The notes: generated by a model not told the origin, from the letters alone. Positions 9,729 through 19,107 are shown, counted from the stretch's first letter. The stretch: DNA of 64,000 bases from Anaerocolumna sp. MB42-C2 (GCF_030913705.1 NZ_CP133190.1:3805501-3869500), one strand, 5' to 3'. Numbers and translations are program-made.

Positions 9729-11011
9729 TCGAACATTTTTCCGACTTTCTGCGTGCAGCGGTTTCCACCACTGCGAATGTCCTGCTCATGGGGACTCTTT
9801 TACAGCCAAAGTACTCAAAAAAAATCACCGTGCTGACTTTGTTGGGGATTCTCGCCGCCGATTTAGGCACGGCGGGCTATTGTTATCTCAACGGAAATCT
9901 CACCTTGCTTTCAAAGCTGGATATCGTCCTGTTTGCGGTGCTTTGCTTTGCAGTACGTCCACTTTTTAAGGACACCTTCATGCAGTGGCTGTTTTCTTAT
10001 ATTACCCTCCAGAACATCAGCGATATCGTTATAATCCTCAGCTTCGAAGTCTGCAGGTATTTCCCTTATCCCGCTTATACCAATACGCTGCTGCGTGCGG
10101 TTCTGTTCAGCGCTTTTCTGCTGGTCATGTCGCGCCATGTGCGTCCGTTGTACCGGCAGGCAGTAGAGCATTGGTCTGCGTATTTCGTTGTTGCTTTAGG
10201 TCTTTATATTACATTTACCTACTATATCCTGAGCGCGGACGATATTATCGTGATGCTGACAGAACAGGCTATACCGCTGCTTCTGGTGATCTTTATGGGG
10301 CTTGCTGCTTACACCTCCATTTTTCTTTCGCTTAAAAATCTTCAGCGAGAGTTTCAGGTGAAGGAGGAGAACCAGAAAATGCAGGCAGAGCGAGAATACC
10401 TGCAACTGGCCGCAGGCAACATGTCCCAGCGGCTTATGCTTATGGAAGAAGTGTCGGCGCAAAACAGCCGCGCTGCCCATGACCGCCGTCATTTCAACAA
10501 TGTGCTTCTGGAGCTTTTAGAGCAGGGGAAAACCGGCGAGGCTAGCGCTTTGCTGCAAAGTCAATATCAGAAGACGCATGTAATCAGTAAGGTCTATTGC
10601 GAAAACCCTGCTGTAAATGCCGCTGTTTGCCATTATGCGGGTCTTGCGGAGCAGGAGGGTATTCTCACAGAGATTGAACTGGATATTCCACACGATTTGA
10701 CCGAAGATACCTTGGAACTAGCCATGGTGGTCTCGAACCTGATGGAAAACGCAGTCCGTGCCTGTAAAAGACTTCCGGGAAATCAGACCCCATATCTTAG
10801 CTTTACTTGCCGTAGAGTGGGGCGTCTGTTGCTGGAAATAGAAAATCCCTGCACAGAGGATACTGTACTGGATGAAAAGGGTTATCCTATTGCGCGCGAA
10901 GAAGGACATGGAATCGGCAGTAAAGGCGTGATTGCCTTTGTGAAAAAATATGATGGCGAATTGTTGTATAAGATAGAAAAAGGTGTTTTTCGTGTGCGCA
11001 TTTTGGTGTAA
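9725..11011 (+). CDS. AgrC-like sensor histidine kinase (GHKL family)
   Basis: 428 residues. The N-terminal 200 are hydrophobic with about six membrane segments, as in AgrC/ComD peptide-pheromone receptors. A coiled region (about 205-245) leads to the dimerisation box with the phospho-accepting His in AAHDRRHFNNVLLELLEQGK (about residue 255). The C-terminal GHKL ATPase domain shows the N-box VSNLMENAVRAC and the G-box GHGIGSKGVIAFVKKYDG. It overlaps the response regulator gene by 4 bases, so the two are one operon. Codons are GC-richer than the rest of the window, indicating transfer. No agrD-like precursor or agrB protease is visible nearby, so the ligand is unknown. Confidence 0.85.
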   Translation: MIEHFSDFLRAAVSTTANVLLMGTLLQPKYSKKITVLTLLGILAADLGTAGYCYLNGNLTLLSKLDIVLFAVLCFAVRPLFKDTFMQWLFSYITLQNISDIVIILSFEVCRYFPYPAYTNTLLRAVLFSAFLLVMSRHVRPLYRQAVEHWSAYFVVALGLYITFTYYILSADDIIVMLTEQAIPLLLVIFMGLAAYTSIFLSLKNLQREFQVKEENQKMQAEREYLQLAAGNMSQRLMLMEEVSAQNSRAAHDRRHFNNVLLELLEQGKTGEASALLQSQYQKTHVISKVYCENPAVNAAVCHYAGLAEQEGILTEIELDIPHDLTEDTLELAMVVSNLMENAVRACKRLPGNQTPYLSFTCRRVGRLLLEIENPCTEDTVLDEKGYPIAREEGHGIGSKGVIAFVKKYDGELLYKIEKGVFRVRILV

Positions 11012-11071
11012 AAGCTTACCGCATCCCGTTTATCAAGAGCAAATTTTAAATGAATAGCTTTTTTAAAGTGT

Positions 11072-11110
11072 AAAAATGAGTCTTTTAAGTGTATAGACTC
11101 ATTTTTATTT
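11072..11110 (+). terminator. Terminator after the AgrC-like kinase
   Basis: aaaaatgagtct (11072-11083) pairs with agactcattttt (11095-11106), running into T-rich sequence. Confidence 0.85.
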
Positions 11111-11172
11111 GTTTTCGGGAGTATTCTTACTATTGATATTTTAAAAAACACCAAATCGTTGGAGGAAACGAA

Positions 11173-11387
11173 ATGAAGCAAAAATTCTCTCGTTGCTGCT
11201 GGCATTCAGCGTGGTAATTTCTTTGGCCCTGTTCACAAGCGGCTGCAAACCGGTGAGACTTCCCTCCAGGCAGGATGCGCATGACGCACTTAAGGAAGCT
11301 GTCACTGTCGTGACAGCGCGTCAGAATCTTTTTCTTGTTGAAAGTGGAAGAAAGTGTATAAATATGTTAAAAAGTGGAGATTATTAA
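11173..11387 (+). pseudogene. Frameshifted remnant of a small lipoprotein gene
   Basis: A ggaggaaacgaa site precedes ATG 11173, which opens MKQK and then runs into a stop. The next frame, from about 11190, reads LLLAFSVVISLALFTSGC, a lipoprotein signal peptide with lipobox FTSGC, and continues to a stop at 11387 for roughly 45 more residues. One extra base in the run of five A residues after the start would join the two frames, so this looks like a single-base frameshift. The body is short and ends abruptly, unlike a complete lipoprotein. Same GC-rich island as the two-component genes. Confidence 0.6.
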
Positions 11388-11572
11388 ATAGTTATGGCTA
11401 ACTATATAGTACCTGAAGTTGAATCCTTTACCTGGGTAAAGTTGCTATTATTATCCCTTAATTAAATAATTAACCCCTATCGGACAGGACGTACCGGAGC
11501 ATCATCGGAAGTAGGTTTAATTACTTAGATTATGGAAAAAATTGATGAATCAAAAAAAAATAAAAAAAGTTC

Positions 11573-11601
11573 TTGATTATTTTGGCGAAATACTGTATTA
11601 T
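11573..11601 (+). promoter_or_regulatory. uraA promoter
   Basis: TTGATT at 11573-11578, 17-bp spacer, TATTAT at 11596-11601. The short leader contains a hairpin, gtttagg/cctaaaac (about 11608-11639), directly before the ribosome binding site. I could not match it to a purine, PRPP or other known riboswitch. Confidence 0.65.
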
Positions 11602-11658
11602 TTAGAAAGTTTAGGCTTTAAAAGCTTAGCAACCTAAAACAAATATCAGGAGGAGAAA

Positions 11659-12930
11659 ATGGAAAAGACACTTAATAAAAAATTAGTCTTAGGTATCCAG
11701 CATGTTCTTGCAATGTTTGGTGCCACAGTATTAGTTCCTGCATTAACAGGTCTTAATACTTCGATTACATTATTTTGTGCCGGTGCAGGTACCTTATTGT
11801 TTCATTTCATTACTAAAAAGAAGGTTCCCGTATTTTTGGGATCCAGTTTTGCATTTATGGGCGGCGTGATATCGGTCATAGGTGATTCTAGAATTGGAGA
11901 TGCTGATTTTTTAAGTAAACTGGCAGCAGTTAAAGGGGCATTAATAATAGCGGGTTTGATTTATGCTGTATTTGCATTAATCATTAAAACTGTAGGGTAT
12001 GATAAGGTTGACAAATTATTGCCACCTATTGTTACCGGACCGATTATCATTGTAATTGGTTTAAGACTCAGTGGATCAGCTATTAATAATGCCTTTTATT
12101 ATAAGGGTGAATTTAGTTTGAAATCATTACTGGTTACGGTATTGGTTCTGATGACGGTGATATGTATATCCGTGTTTGCAAAAGGTATATACAATCTTAT
12201 GCCGATTCTCTTTGCTATCATAGTTGGTTACATTGTAAGTATTCCTTTAGGTTTTGTAGATTTAACTCCTGTTAAAAACTCTGAATTCATCTCAATTATG
12301 GATTCTAGTATTAGGGCTCAGCTTTTCTTAGCACCTACTTTCCGTTTGGATGCAATCCTGGCTATCGCACCAATAGCCTTGGTAACACTGATTGAGCATG
12401 TGGGTGATATAACTACCAACAGCGCGGTTGTTGGTAAAAACTTTATTGAAGATCCAGGTATACACAGAACAATCTTAGGCGATGGTTTAGCTACTGCTTT
12501 CGCAGGTTTACTGGGTGGACCGGCTAATACAACTTATGGAGAGAATACAGGTGTTTTGGCCGTTACAAAAAATTATGATCCCTCTGTTATTCGTATTGCT
12601 GCCGTAGTAGCAATGATACTCGGTATAATAGGTAAGTTCGGTGGTTTTGTTACGAGTATACCACAGCCTGTAACCGGCGGTATCAGTATCGTACTCTACG
12701 GTATGATATCTTCAGTTGGTATCCGTATTCTAATAAATTCAAAATTAAACTTCGGTAATAGCAGGAATTTAATTATTGCGGCATTAATTCTGGTTTTGGG
12801 AATTGGATGTGACAGTATACCGATTACAGCAACAGTTACTATATCAGGTCTTGCACTTGCAGCAATAGCAGGGATCTCCCTGGCACTTATTCTTCCGAGA
12901 GGAAAAGATGATGTTCTGGAAGAAAATTAA
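11659..12930 (+). CDS. uraA: Uracil/xanthine permease, NCS2 family
   Basis: Proton-coupled nucleobase importer of the inner membrane. 423 residues with about 14 hydrophobic segments. The N-terminal LGIQHVLAMFGATVLVPALTG and the central GDGLATAFAGLLGGPANTTYGENTGVLAVTK are signatures of the UraA/PyrP branch of NCS2; the Glu in ALVTLIEHVGDIT corresponds to the substrate-binding Glu of TM8. Uracil is therefore the likeliest substrate, xanthine less so. ATG 11659 follows aggaggagaaa. Single-gene unit with its own promoter and terminator; no pyr genes adjacent. Confidence 0.92.
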   Translation: MEKTLNKKLVLGIQHVLAMFGATVLVPALTGLNTSITLFCAGAGTLLFHFITKKKVPVFLGSSFAFMGGVISVIGDSRIGDADFLSKLAAVKGALIIAGLIYAVFALIIKTVGYDKVDKLLPPIVTGPIIIVIGLRLSGSAINNAFYYKGEFSLKSLLVTVLVLMTVICISVFAKGIYNLMPILFAIIVGYIVSIPLGFVDLTPVKNSEFISIMDSSIRAQLFLAPTFRLDAILAIAPIALVTLIEHVGDITTNSAVVGKNFIEDPGIHRTILGDGLATAFAGLLGGPANTTYGENTGVLAVTKNYDPSVIRIAAVVAMILGIIGKFGGFVTSIPQPVTGGISIVLYGMISSVGIRILINSKLNFGNSRNLIIAALILVLGIGCDSIPITATVTISGLALAAIAGISLALILPRGKDDVLEEN

Positions 12931-13028
12931 TAGGGGTTATAATTACTGATATGACTTGGCATAGATATACTTTAATATCGATATACTTACAGCATAAATA
13001 TACTGTAGAAGCGTATTAAACAGTTATA

Positions 13029-13072
13029 AAGAAACCCCGAATCTTTTGAAAAAAAGGTTTGGGGTTTCTTGT
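13029..13072 (+). terminator. uraA terminator
   Basis: gaaaccccgaa (13031-13041) pairs with tttggggtttc (13058-13068), followed by a T-rich stretch. Confidence 0.85.
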
Positions 13073-13148
13073 GTAAAGCTGAATTATATACAAATTCTTA
13101 AGTCTTTCTTAAAAAAAGTCTAAATAGATATATTTTTAAAAATTTCCT

Positions 13149-13177
13149 TTGAAATATTCCAAAAATATGTATATAAT
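13149..13177 (+). promoter_or_regulatory. Probable mbl promoter
   Basis: TTGAAA at 13149-13154, 17-bp spacer, TATAAT at 13172-13177. The roughly 170-base leader to mbl contains a further stem (cgtaac near 13291 with gttacg near 13315). Confidence 0.65.
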
Positions 13178-13355
13178 ATATTCAAGTATGTTTAATTGAC
13201 AGCGTATTGGAAAAAATTAGATTATACAATACAGAGTAAAAGCTGGAAGATGTCGTAATAATGACATTTGTACAAATGAATATAAAAGTCCGTAACATAT
13301 CATATTGGACCAGAGTTACGGGCAGAATAGGAATAGGAAGTGAAAGGAGATAATT

Positions 13356-14345
13356 ATGTTAGGCAGTGATATAGGAATTGATTTGGGAACAGCTAGCGTT
13401 TTGGTTTATATAAAGGGTAAAGGTGTTGTTTTAAAAGAGCCTTCCGTTGTTGCATTTGATAGAGACACTAATAAAATTAAAGCGATTGGAGAAGAAGCAA
13501 GATTAATGCTTGGCAGAACTCCCGGTAATATAGTTGCAGTGCGTCCGTTAAGACAAGGTGTAATTTCAGATTATACCGTAACAGAGAAGATGCTTAAGTA
13601 TTTTATTCAGAAAGCAGTTGGAAAACAGCGTTTCCGTAAGCCAAGAATCAGTGTCTGTGTACCAAGTGGTGTTACTGAAGTAGAGAAGAAAGCAGTAGAA
13701 GACGCAACTTACCAGGCTGGTGCAAGAGAAGTTGCAATCATTGAAGAACCTATTGCAGCAGCAATCGGGGCAGGAATCGATATTTCCAGACCATGCGGTA
13801 ATATGATCGTAGATATCGGCGGTGGTACTTCCGATATAGCAGTTATCTCCTTAGGAGGCACCGTAGTCAGTACTTCCATTAAAATCGCAGGAGATGATTT
13901 TGATGAAGCAATCGTAAGATATATGCGAAAAAAACATAATCTTTTAATTGGTGAAAGAACTGCAGAAGATATTAAAATTAAGATAGGTTCTGCATATAAA
14001 CGTCCGGAAGTAGTAACCATGGATGTAAGAGGACGTAACCTGGTTACCGGGCTTCCAAAAACCATAACCGTTACTTCTGACGAGACCGAAGAGGCATTAA
14101 AAGAGACTACTTCTCAGATTGTTGAAGCAGTACACAGTGTGTTAGAGAAAACTCCGCCGGAATTAGCGGCGGATATTGCTGATCGCGGTATTGTGTTAAC
14201 AGGCGGCGGTTGTTTACTTTATGGACTGGAAGAACTAATAGAATCCAAGACAGGCATTAATACAATGACGGCAGAAGATCCGATGACTGCCGTAGCAATT
14301 GGTACAGGAAAATTTGTAGAGTTCTTAAGTGGAAAGAGAGATTAG
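13356..14345 (+). CDS. mbl: MreB-like actin homologue (Mbl type)
   Basis: Bacterial actin that guides peptidoglycan synthesis along the sidewall. 329 residues, normal length. ATP-binding motifs of the actin fold: GIDLGTASVLVYIKG (phosphate 1, residues 6-20), VDIGGGTSDIAVISLGG (phosphate 2, about 151-167) and IVLTGGGCLLYGLEE (adenosine, about 280-295); CVPSGVTEVEKKAVEDA and EEPIAAAIGAG are also present. I prefer mbl over mreB because the next two genes are flhO- and flhP-like, exactly as downstream of Bacillus subtilis mbl, and there is no mreC/mreD. ATG 13356 follows gaaaggagataatt. Confidence 0.88.
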   Translation: MLGSDIGIDLGTASVLVYIKGKGVVLKEPSVVAFDRDTNKIKAIGEEARLMLGRTPGNIVAVRPLRQGVISDYTVTEKMLKYFIQKAVGKQRFRKPRISVCVPSGVTEVEKKAVEDATYQAGAREVAIIEEPIAAAIGAGIDISRPCGNMIVDIGGGTSDIAVISLGGTVVSTSIKIAGDDFDEAIVRYMRKKHNLLIGERTAEDIKIKIGSAYKRPEVVTMDVRGRNLVTGLPKTITVTSDETEEALKETTSQIVEAVHSVLEKTPPELAADIADRGIVLTGGGCLLYGLEELIESKTGINTMTAEDPMTAVAIGTGKFVEFLSGKRD

Positions 14346-14418
14346 CCGATATATAGGTTATGACATAAGATAAAGACAACTTTATAAACCCAAAATGACG
14401 GGGAGACAGGAGTAAAGT

Positions 14419-15192
14419 ATGGTAAGAGGTCTATATACGGCATGGTCAGGTATGGCCAATGAACAAAAAAGACTGGACATTGTATCGAATAACCTGGCTA
14501 ATGCAGCAACGGTTGGTTATAAAAAAGATAATGTTACCAATCAGTCTTTTGACAATCTATTAACCTTAAAAATCAAAGATTCGTCAGAACAATACAATGA
14601 CAGAGCGATAGGCAAAATGAGCCTTGGAGTGAAATTAGGTGAGGTTTATACTAATTATGGACAAGGCTCTTTAAGAGAAACCGGTAATCCATATGACCTG
14701 GCAATCGAAGGAAAAGGATTTTTTAATATTTCCACGAAAGATAAGAATGGAAATGAAGAAATCAAATATACCAGGGACGGTTCTTTTACAATGAACCAGG
14801 ATGGAAAGCTGGTGGATGCCAATGGTTATTCCCTGGTAGGTGAAAGCGGAGAAATTACAATTCCGGTTAATACTGGGAATGTAACAATTGATGGAGATGG
14901 TTCTATCTATGCAGATGGTGTTTATATTGATAAAGTAATCACTACTGATTTCGAGGATTATAACTACCTGCAGAAACAAGGTGACAGTATGTATGTAGCG
15001 CTTGAGGGAGCGAATGAAACAACGGGAACGGCTAATATCAGACAAGGGTTTACCGAACAATCCAATGTAAATGTTGTTTCAGAAATGGTTGATATGATCG
15101 CTGTCACAAGAGCTTATGAAGCAAATCAGAAAGTAATACAGACGGTGGATGGTACTTTGGATCTTGCAGCTAATTCAGTAGGGAAAGTATAA
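14419..15192 (+). CDS. flhO: Flagellar rod protein FlhO (FlgF/FlgG family)
   Basis: Axial protein of the flagellar rod. 257 residues. The N-terminal Flg_bb_rod motif MANEQKRLDIVSNNLANAAT and C-terminal VNVVSEMVDMIAVTRAYEANQKVIQT are the coiled assembly ends common to rod, hook and hook-basal proteins; the middle carries RETGNPYDLAIEGKGFF and YTRDGSFTMNQDG as in FlgF/FlgG. In B. subtilis FlhO and FlhP build the distal rod. ATG 14419 preceded by gggagacaggagtaaagt. Immediately followed by the paralogue at 15224. Confidence 0.9.
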   Translation: MVRGLYTAWSGMANEQKRLDIVSNNLANAATVGYKKDNVTNQSFDNLLTLKIKDSSEQYNDRAIGKMSLGVKLGEVYTNYGQGSLRETGNPYDLAIEGKGFFNISTKDKNGNEEIKYTRDGSFTMNQDGKLVDANGYSLVGESGEITIPVNTGNVTIDGDGSIYADGVYIDKVITTDFEDYNYLQKQGDSMYVALEGANETTGTANIRQGFTEQSNVNVVSEMVDMIAVTRAYEANQKVIQTVDGTLDLAANSVGKV

Positions 15193-15223
15193 ATAATTAT
15201 CACATAAGAAAGGATATATGCCT

Positions 15224-16039
15224 ATGATGCGTTCATTATGGACAGCCGCTTCCGGTATGATATCACAGCAAACAAATGTTGATACCATTTCGAATAACCT
15301 GGCTAATATTAATACAACAGGATATAAAAAAGAAAATGCGCAGTTTAAAACATTGTTATATCAAACAATACAAGCAAAATCAACAGATGCAAACAATGAG
15401 GATAAACCATCAGGAATACGGGTTGGGTTAGGAGTTAAGAACTCAGATATTGTATCACAATATACACAAGGTAATTTAAATGAAACTGGAAACGATTTTG
15501 ATTTTGGTATCCAGGGTAATGGATTTTTTAGGGTACAGACAAGCGATGGAAGTATTGGTTATACAAGAAACGGATCGTTTGGAATGTCTATCGGTGCCAA
15601 TGGAATTACGTTAGCTACAACGGAGGGATATCCTATTTTGGATACGACAGGTGCACCAATTGTATTGGATTCTAATATAGATACATCGAAGCTTAAGATT
15701 GATGAGAGCGGTAATCTTTTATATCCAGATGATAATGATAAATTACAATCAATGGATATTCAAATAAGTCTTGCACAATTTAATAATCCTGCCGGATTAG
15801 AAAAAACTTCTGATAGTATATTAAAAGAAACAGCAGCTTCCGGTGCTGCACGATTAGAGAATGAAGATGCCAACATTAAAAAGAGTGTAATTAAGATAGG
15901 ATTTTTGGAAGGTTCCAATGTGCAGGCGGTAAATGAGATGGTAGATCTTATTGTTGCACAGAGAGCATATGAGATGAATTCCAAGTCAATTACTGCGGCA
16001 GATGAAATGTTACAGCAGGCTAACAATCTTCGTAGATAA
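15224..16039 (+). CDS. flhP: Flagellar rod protein FlhP (FlgG family)
   Basis: Second distal-rod-type protein, 271 residues from ATG 15224 (MMRSLWTAASGM, the classical FlgG start). The upstream ATG at 15218 lies only 3 bases after AGGA, too close, so 15224 is preferred. Motifs: QQTNVDTISNNLANINTTGYK at the N end, GNDFDFGIQGNGFFRVQ in the middle and VQAVNEMVDLIVAQRAYEMNSKS at the C end. Located 31 bases after flhO, same operon. Confidence 0.9.
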   Translation: MMRSLWTAASGMISQQTNVDTISNNLANINTTGYKKENAQFKTLLYQTIQAKSTDANNEDKPSGIRVGLGVKNSDIVSQYTQGNLNETGNDFDFGIQGNGFFRVQTSDGSIGYTRNGSFGMSIGANGITLATTEGYPILDTTGAPIVLDSNIDTSKLKIDESGNLLYPDDNDKLQSMDIQISLAQFNNPAGLEKTSDSILKETAASGAARLENEDANIKKSVIKIGFLEGSNVQAVNEMVDLIVAQRAYEMNSKSITAADEMLQQANNLRR

Positions 16040-16052
16040 CAGGGGGTAGAAT

Positions 16053-16388
16053 ATGAATTTTGCAATAGGTAATGATTCTGTATTTACTACTGCTTCCTCT
16101 TCACTTAATACCTCGAATAACACCGGTAAACTGGAAGCAAAGCTAAACGGCAATATCAAAGATTCCTCGGATAAAGAGCTAATGGATGTATGCAAGAGTT
16201 TTGAATCTTATTTCGTTGAGCAGGTTTTTAAAGAAATGAAGAAAACAGTACCGAAAAATGAAGAAAGTAATGAATATCTTGATTATTTCGGTGACAGGCT
16301 TTATCAGGAATATGCGGGAGAAGTAACGGAAAGCGGAGACCTGGGTATTGCACAAATGCTTTATGAATCCATGAAAAGAAATAAATAA
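16053..16388 (+). CDS. Rod-binding protein, FlgJ N-terminal type
   Basis: 111 residues. The region ELMDVCKSFESYFVEQVFKEMKKTVPKNE to YAGEVTESGDLGIAQMLYESM (about 42-107) matches the Rod-binding domain of FlgJ, which caps the growing rod. The muramidase domain of Gram-negative FlgJ is absent, as usual in Firmicutes. ATG 16053 follows agggggtagaat, 13 bases after flhP, so it is the last gene of the mbl-flhO-flhP unit. The peptidoglycan-cutting partner must be encoded elsewhere. Confidence 0.8.
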   Translation: MNFAIGNDSVFTTASSSLNTSNNTGKLEAKLNGNIKDSSDKELMDVCKSFESYFVEQVFKEMKKTVPKNEESNEYLDYFGDRLYQEYAGEVTESGDLGIAQMLYESMKRNK

Positions 16389-16410
16389 AATACATAAATA
16401 TTCTTTATAT

Positions 16411-16535
16411 AGTAATACGCCTAGAAATATGACTAACCTATATTAATTTTACTTATTACAGAGATATGATAAAATCATAAAATCTCCGTATAACAGATAT
16501 AGGTTCAGGTTTTCGTTCTAGGCGTTATTGTTACT
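16411..16535 (+). repeat. 125-nt long hairpin between the flgJ-like gene and recD2
   Basis: Nested palindrome: agtaatacgcctagaa (16411-16426) against ttctaggcgttattgttact (16516-16535); aacctatat (16435-16443) against atataggtt (16497-16505); gagat/atctc and atgat/atcat in the centre. Fills almost all of the gap and ends right before the recD2 ribosome binding site. Could be a mobile palindrome or a terminator/attenuator. Confidence 0.7.
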
Positions 16536-16556
16536 GTAGGAGGAGGTGGGAATAAA

Positions 16557-18779
16557 TTGTCTGAAGTTTTAGAAGGGTATATAGATAAGATAGTATTTCG
16601 GAATGCTGAAAATGGATATACAGTATTAACTTTAGTAAATGATGATACAGAAATGACCTGTGTCGGAACATTTACATTTATAAGTGAAGGTGAATTTATT
16701 CGTGCCACCGGAAATTACACTGCACATCAGTTGTATGGAGAGCAATTCCAGGTTCAGAGTTATGAATTTATGGAACCGGAAGATTTGCAGTCCATGGAAC
16801 GATATTTGGGTTCCGGTGCGATCAAAGGTGTTGGTAATGCCCTGGCCGCCCGTATTGTAAGGAAGTTTAAAAAGGATACGTTCCGCATCATCGAAGAAGA
16901 ACCGGAACGGCTGGCAGAAGTAAAGGGTATCAGCGAGAATATGGCAAGGGAAATTGCGAAACAGTTTGATGATAAAAAAGAGATGCGGGGAGCTATGTTA
17001 TTTCTTCAGCAATTTGGTATTACGACCGTTCTGGCAGTTAAAATATATAAGGAATACGGCGCCAAAATGTATCAGATTGTAAAGGAAAATCCCTACAAAC
17101 TGGCTGAGGATATAAGCGGTATTGGATTCAAATTAGCCGATGAGATTGCTGCAAAAATAGGTATCGGTACGGACTCTGATTATCGTATGAAAGCAGGAAT
17201 TCTATATATCTTACTTCAGGCAAGTTCCAGTGGACATGTATTTTTACCGGAAGAGGTATTAGCTGCCAGGACAGCAGAACTTCTGGGAACCGATGTAAGT
17301 GGAATTGAACATCATATGATTGACCTGGCTATGGAGAAAAAGCTGATAATTAGAGAAAGCGAGGGTATGAAACAGATCTATGGCGCCAGTTTATTTTACC
17401 TGGAATTAAATTCTGCCAAAATGCTTTGCGATTTAAATATTAAGTATGACTTATCATTAACAGAAATTGATTATCGATTAAAAGCTGTTGAAAAACAGTT
17501 TCAGATAGAATTAGATGAAATGCAGCGGACTGCTGTAATAGAAGCTGCAAGAAATGGGCTTTTAGTGGTAACTGGAGGACCTGGTACCGGTAAAACTACG
17601 ACGATTAATGCAATTATTCGTTTTTTTGAAGCTGAGGGGATGGATATCTTATTAGCAGCACCAACAGGAAGAGCCGCTAAGCGAATGACCGAAACTACGG
17701 GTTATGAAGCAAGAACCATACATCGTTTGCTGGAGATATCAAAAATGTCCGGTGATATGGATAATAAATTAGTTTTCGAGAGAAATGAAGGGAATCCACT
17801 GGAAACGGACGTAATTATTATTGATGAGATGTCCATGGTGGATATTAGTATTATGCATGCATTATTACGTGCTATTACAGTCGGAACCAGATTGATTCTT
17901 GTTGGAGATGTTAATCAGCTGCCTTCCGTGGGACCCGGTAATGTATTAAAGGACATCATTAATTCTCATCAATTCAATGTAGTTAAGTTAACAAAAATCT
18001 TCAGACAGGCCACGGAAAGTGATATTATCGTTAATGCTCATAAAATCAATGCAGGGGAACAGATTAATCTGGATAACAAAAGCAAAGATTTCTTTTTACT
18101 GAAACGGGATGACGTAACCGTAATCATTCAGGTCATTGTTGCACTGGTCCGTGATAAAATGCCGAAATATGTTAATGCCACATCCTTTGATATTCAGGTA
18201 TTAACTCCCATGAGAAAAGGTGAATTAGGAGTAGAACGGTTAAATCAGGTATTACAGCAGTTCCTTAATCCTCCCGCACCTGACAAAAAAGAGAAAGAGT
18301 CTCATAACTGCATATTCCGAGAAGGTGATAAAGTAATGCAGATAAAAAACAATTATCAGCTGACCTGGGAGATAAAGAGCAGATACGGAATTACAACCGA
18401 AAACGGTACTGGTATTTTTAACGGTGATACGGGAATCATAAAAGAGATAAATCTATTTGCCGAACAGGTAACAGTAGAGTTTGATGAGGGCAGAATGGTA
18501 GAATATACATTCAGTCAGCTGGAAGAACTGGAATTAGCTTATGCAATAACGATTCACAAATCTCAGGGAAGTGAGTATCCGGCAGTAGTAATGCCTTTAT
18601 TGACCGGTCCAAGAATGCTGCTTAACCGAAATCTTTTATATACGGCAGTAACCAGAGCCAAAAATTGTGTTACCATTGTAGGCAGCCAGAGTATTGTACA
18701 GATGATGATAGACAATGAAAGTGAACAGAAAAGATTCTCCGGACTTTCTGAACGTATCAAAGAGTTATACCTGAAATGA
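16557..18779 (+). CDS. recD2: ATP-dependent 5'-3' DNA helicase RecD2
   Basis: Superfamily 1B helicase acting alone in recombination and replication-fork repair, distinct from RecBCD. 740 residues. N-terminal OB-like and HhH regions (GSGAIKGVGNALAARIVRKF, about 82-101; EVKGISENMAREIAKQF), then the helicase core: Walker A TGGPGTGKTTTINA (about 340-353), IIIDEMSMVD (Walker B, about 421), GDVNQLPSVGPGNVL, and the UvrD_C2 end ELAYAITIHKSQGSEYPAVV with VTRAKNCVTIVG. Start is TTG 16557, set by aggaggaggtgggaataaa. Length is normal for the family. No recB or recC nearby. Confidence 0.93.
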   Translation: MSEVLEGYIDKIVFRNAENGYTVLTLVNDDTEMTCVGTFTFISEGEFIRATGNYTAHQLYGEQFQVQSYEFMEPEDLQSMERYLGSGAIKGVGNALAARIVRKFKKDTFRIIEEEPERLAEVKGISENMAREIAKQFDDKKEMRGAMLFLQQFGITTVLAVKIYKEYGAKMYQIVKENPYKLAEDISGIGFKLADEIAAKIGIGTDSDYRMKAGILYILLQASSSGHVFLPEEVLAARTAELLGTDVSGIEHHMIDLAMEKKLIIRESEGMKQIYGASLFYLELNSAKMLCDLNIKYDLSLTEIDYRLKAVEKQFQIELDEMQRTAVIEAARNGLLVVTGGPGTGKTTTINAIIRFFEAEGMDILLAAPTGRAAKRMTETTGYEARTIHRLLEISKMSGDMDNKLVFERNEGNPLETDVIIIDEMSMVDISIMHALLRAITVGTRLILVGDVNQLPSVGPGNVLKDIINSHQFNVVKLTKIFRQATESDIIVNAHKINAGEQINLDNKSKDFFLLKRDDVTVIIQVIVALVRDKMPKYVNATSFDIQVLTPMRKGELGVERLNQVLQQFLNPPAPDKKEKESHNCIFREGDKVMQIKNNYQLTWEIKSRYGITTENGTGIFNGDTGIIKEINLFAEQVTVEFDEGRMVEYTFSQLEELELAYAITIHKSQGSEYPAVVMPLLTGPRMLLNRNLLYTAVTRAKNCVTIVGSQSIVQMMIDNESEQKRFSGLSERIKELYLK

Positions 18780-18906
18780 GGACAATTTACTGATGCAAAA
18801 TGTGGAAGTCTGGGTTATAATAATAATAGGGTAAAAATTAATCCAAAGAGTAATAATAATTATAAGAGGTTTTAAAATCAGTGGTTCATAACACTGAAAA
18901 ATCTAT

Positions 18907-19068
18907 GTACTGTTCACAGGCAACGACGCGACGTGTTTTTTGTGAATATATTGTCACAAAAAATCGGAGAATTGCAGCGCCAAAACGCTGTTCTTGCGTT
19001 TTGTGTGCATCGCGAAGCGTGTTATTGTTTGCGGAACTGCTGCTTATTGCAGGGGAGTGAACAGTAAC
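18907..19068. repeat. Palindromic intergenic element, family A copy 1
   Basis: 162 bp bounded by gtactgttcac (18907-18917) and gtgaacagtaac (19057-19068). Inside are tgttttttgtga and ttgtcacaaaaaa, which can pair, and a distal hairpin around gaactgctgc..gcagggg. A 55-base stretch of its right half recurs at 23291-23345, and its outer arms plus the core gtgttttttgtga recur in a variant at 57907-58034. Small open frames across it are by-products of the repeat. It accounts for most of the 395-base gap between recD2 and the nucleotidyltransferase gene. Confidence 0.7.
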
Positions 19069-19107
19069 AAATCTATTAACAACCAATAAAATAAGAATAA
19101 TTACTTA

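Noticed and set aside
11388..11658. Purine, PRPP, guanidine or preQ1 riboswitch in front of uraA
   Set aside because: I compared the leader with the consensus cores I know and found no match; the promoter lies only about 50 nt from the ribosome binding site, leaving room for just one small hairpin.
18886..19086. 66-codon minus-strand ORF
   Set aside because: It lies entirely over the palindromic repeat; the apparent conservation of its protein comes from the repeat itself.
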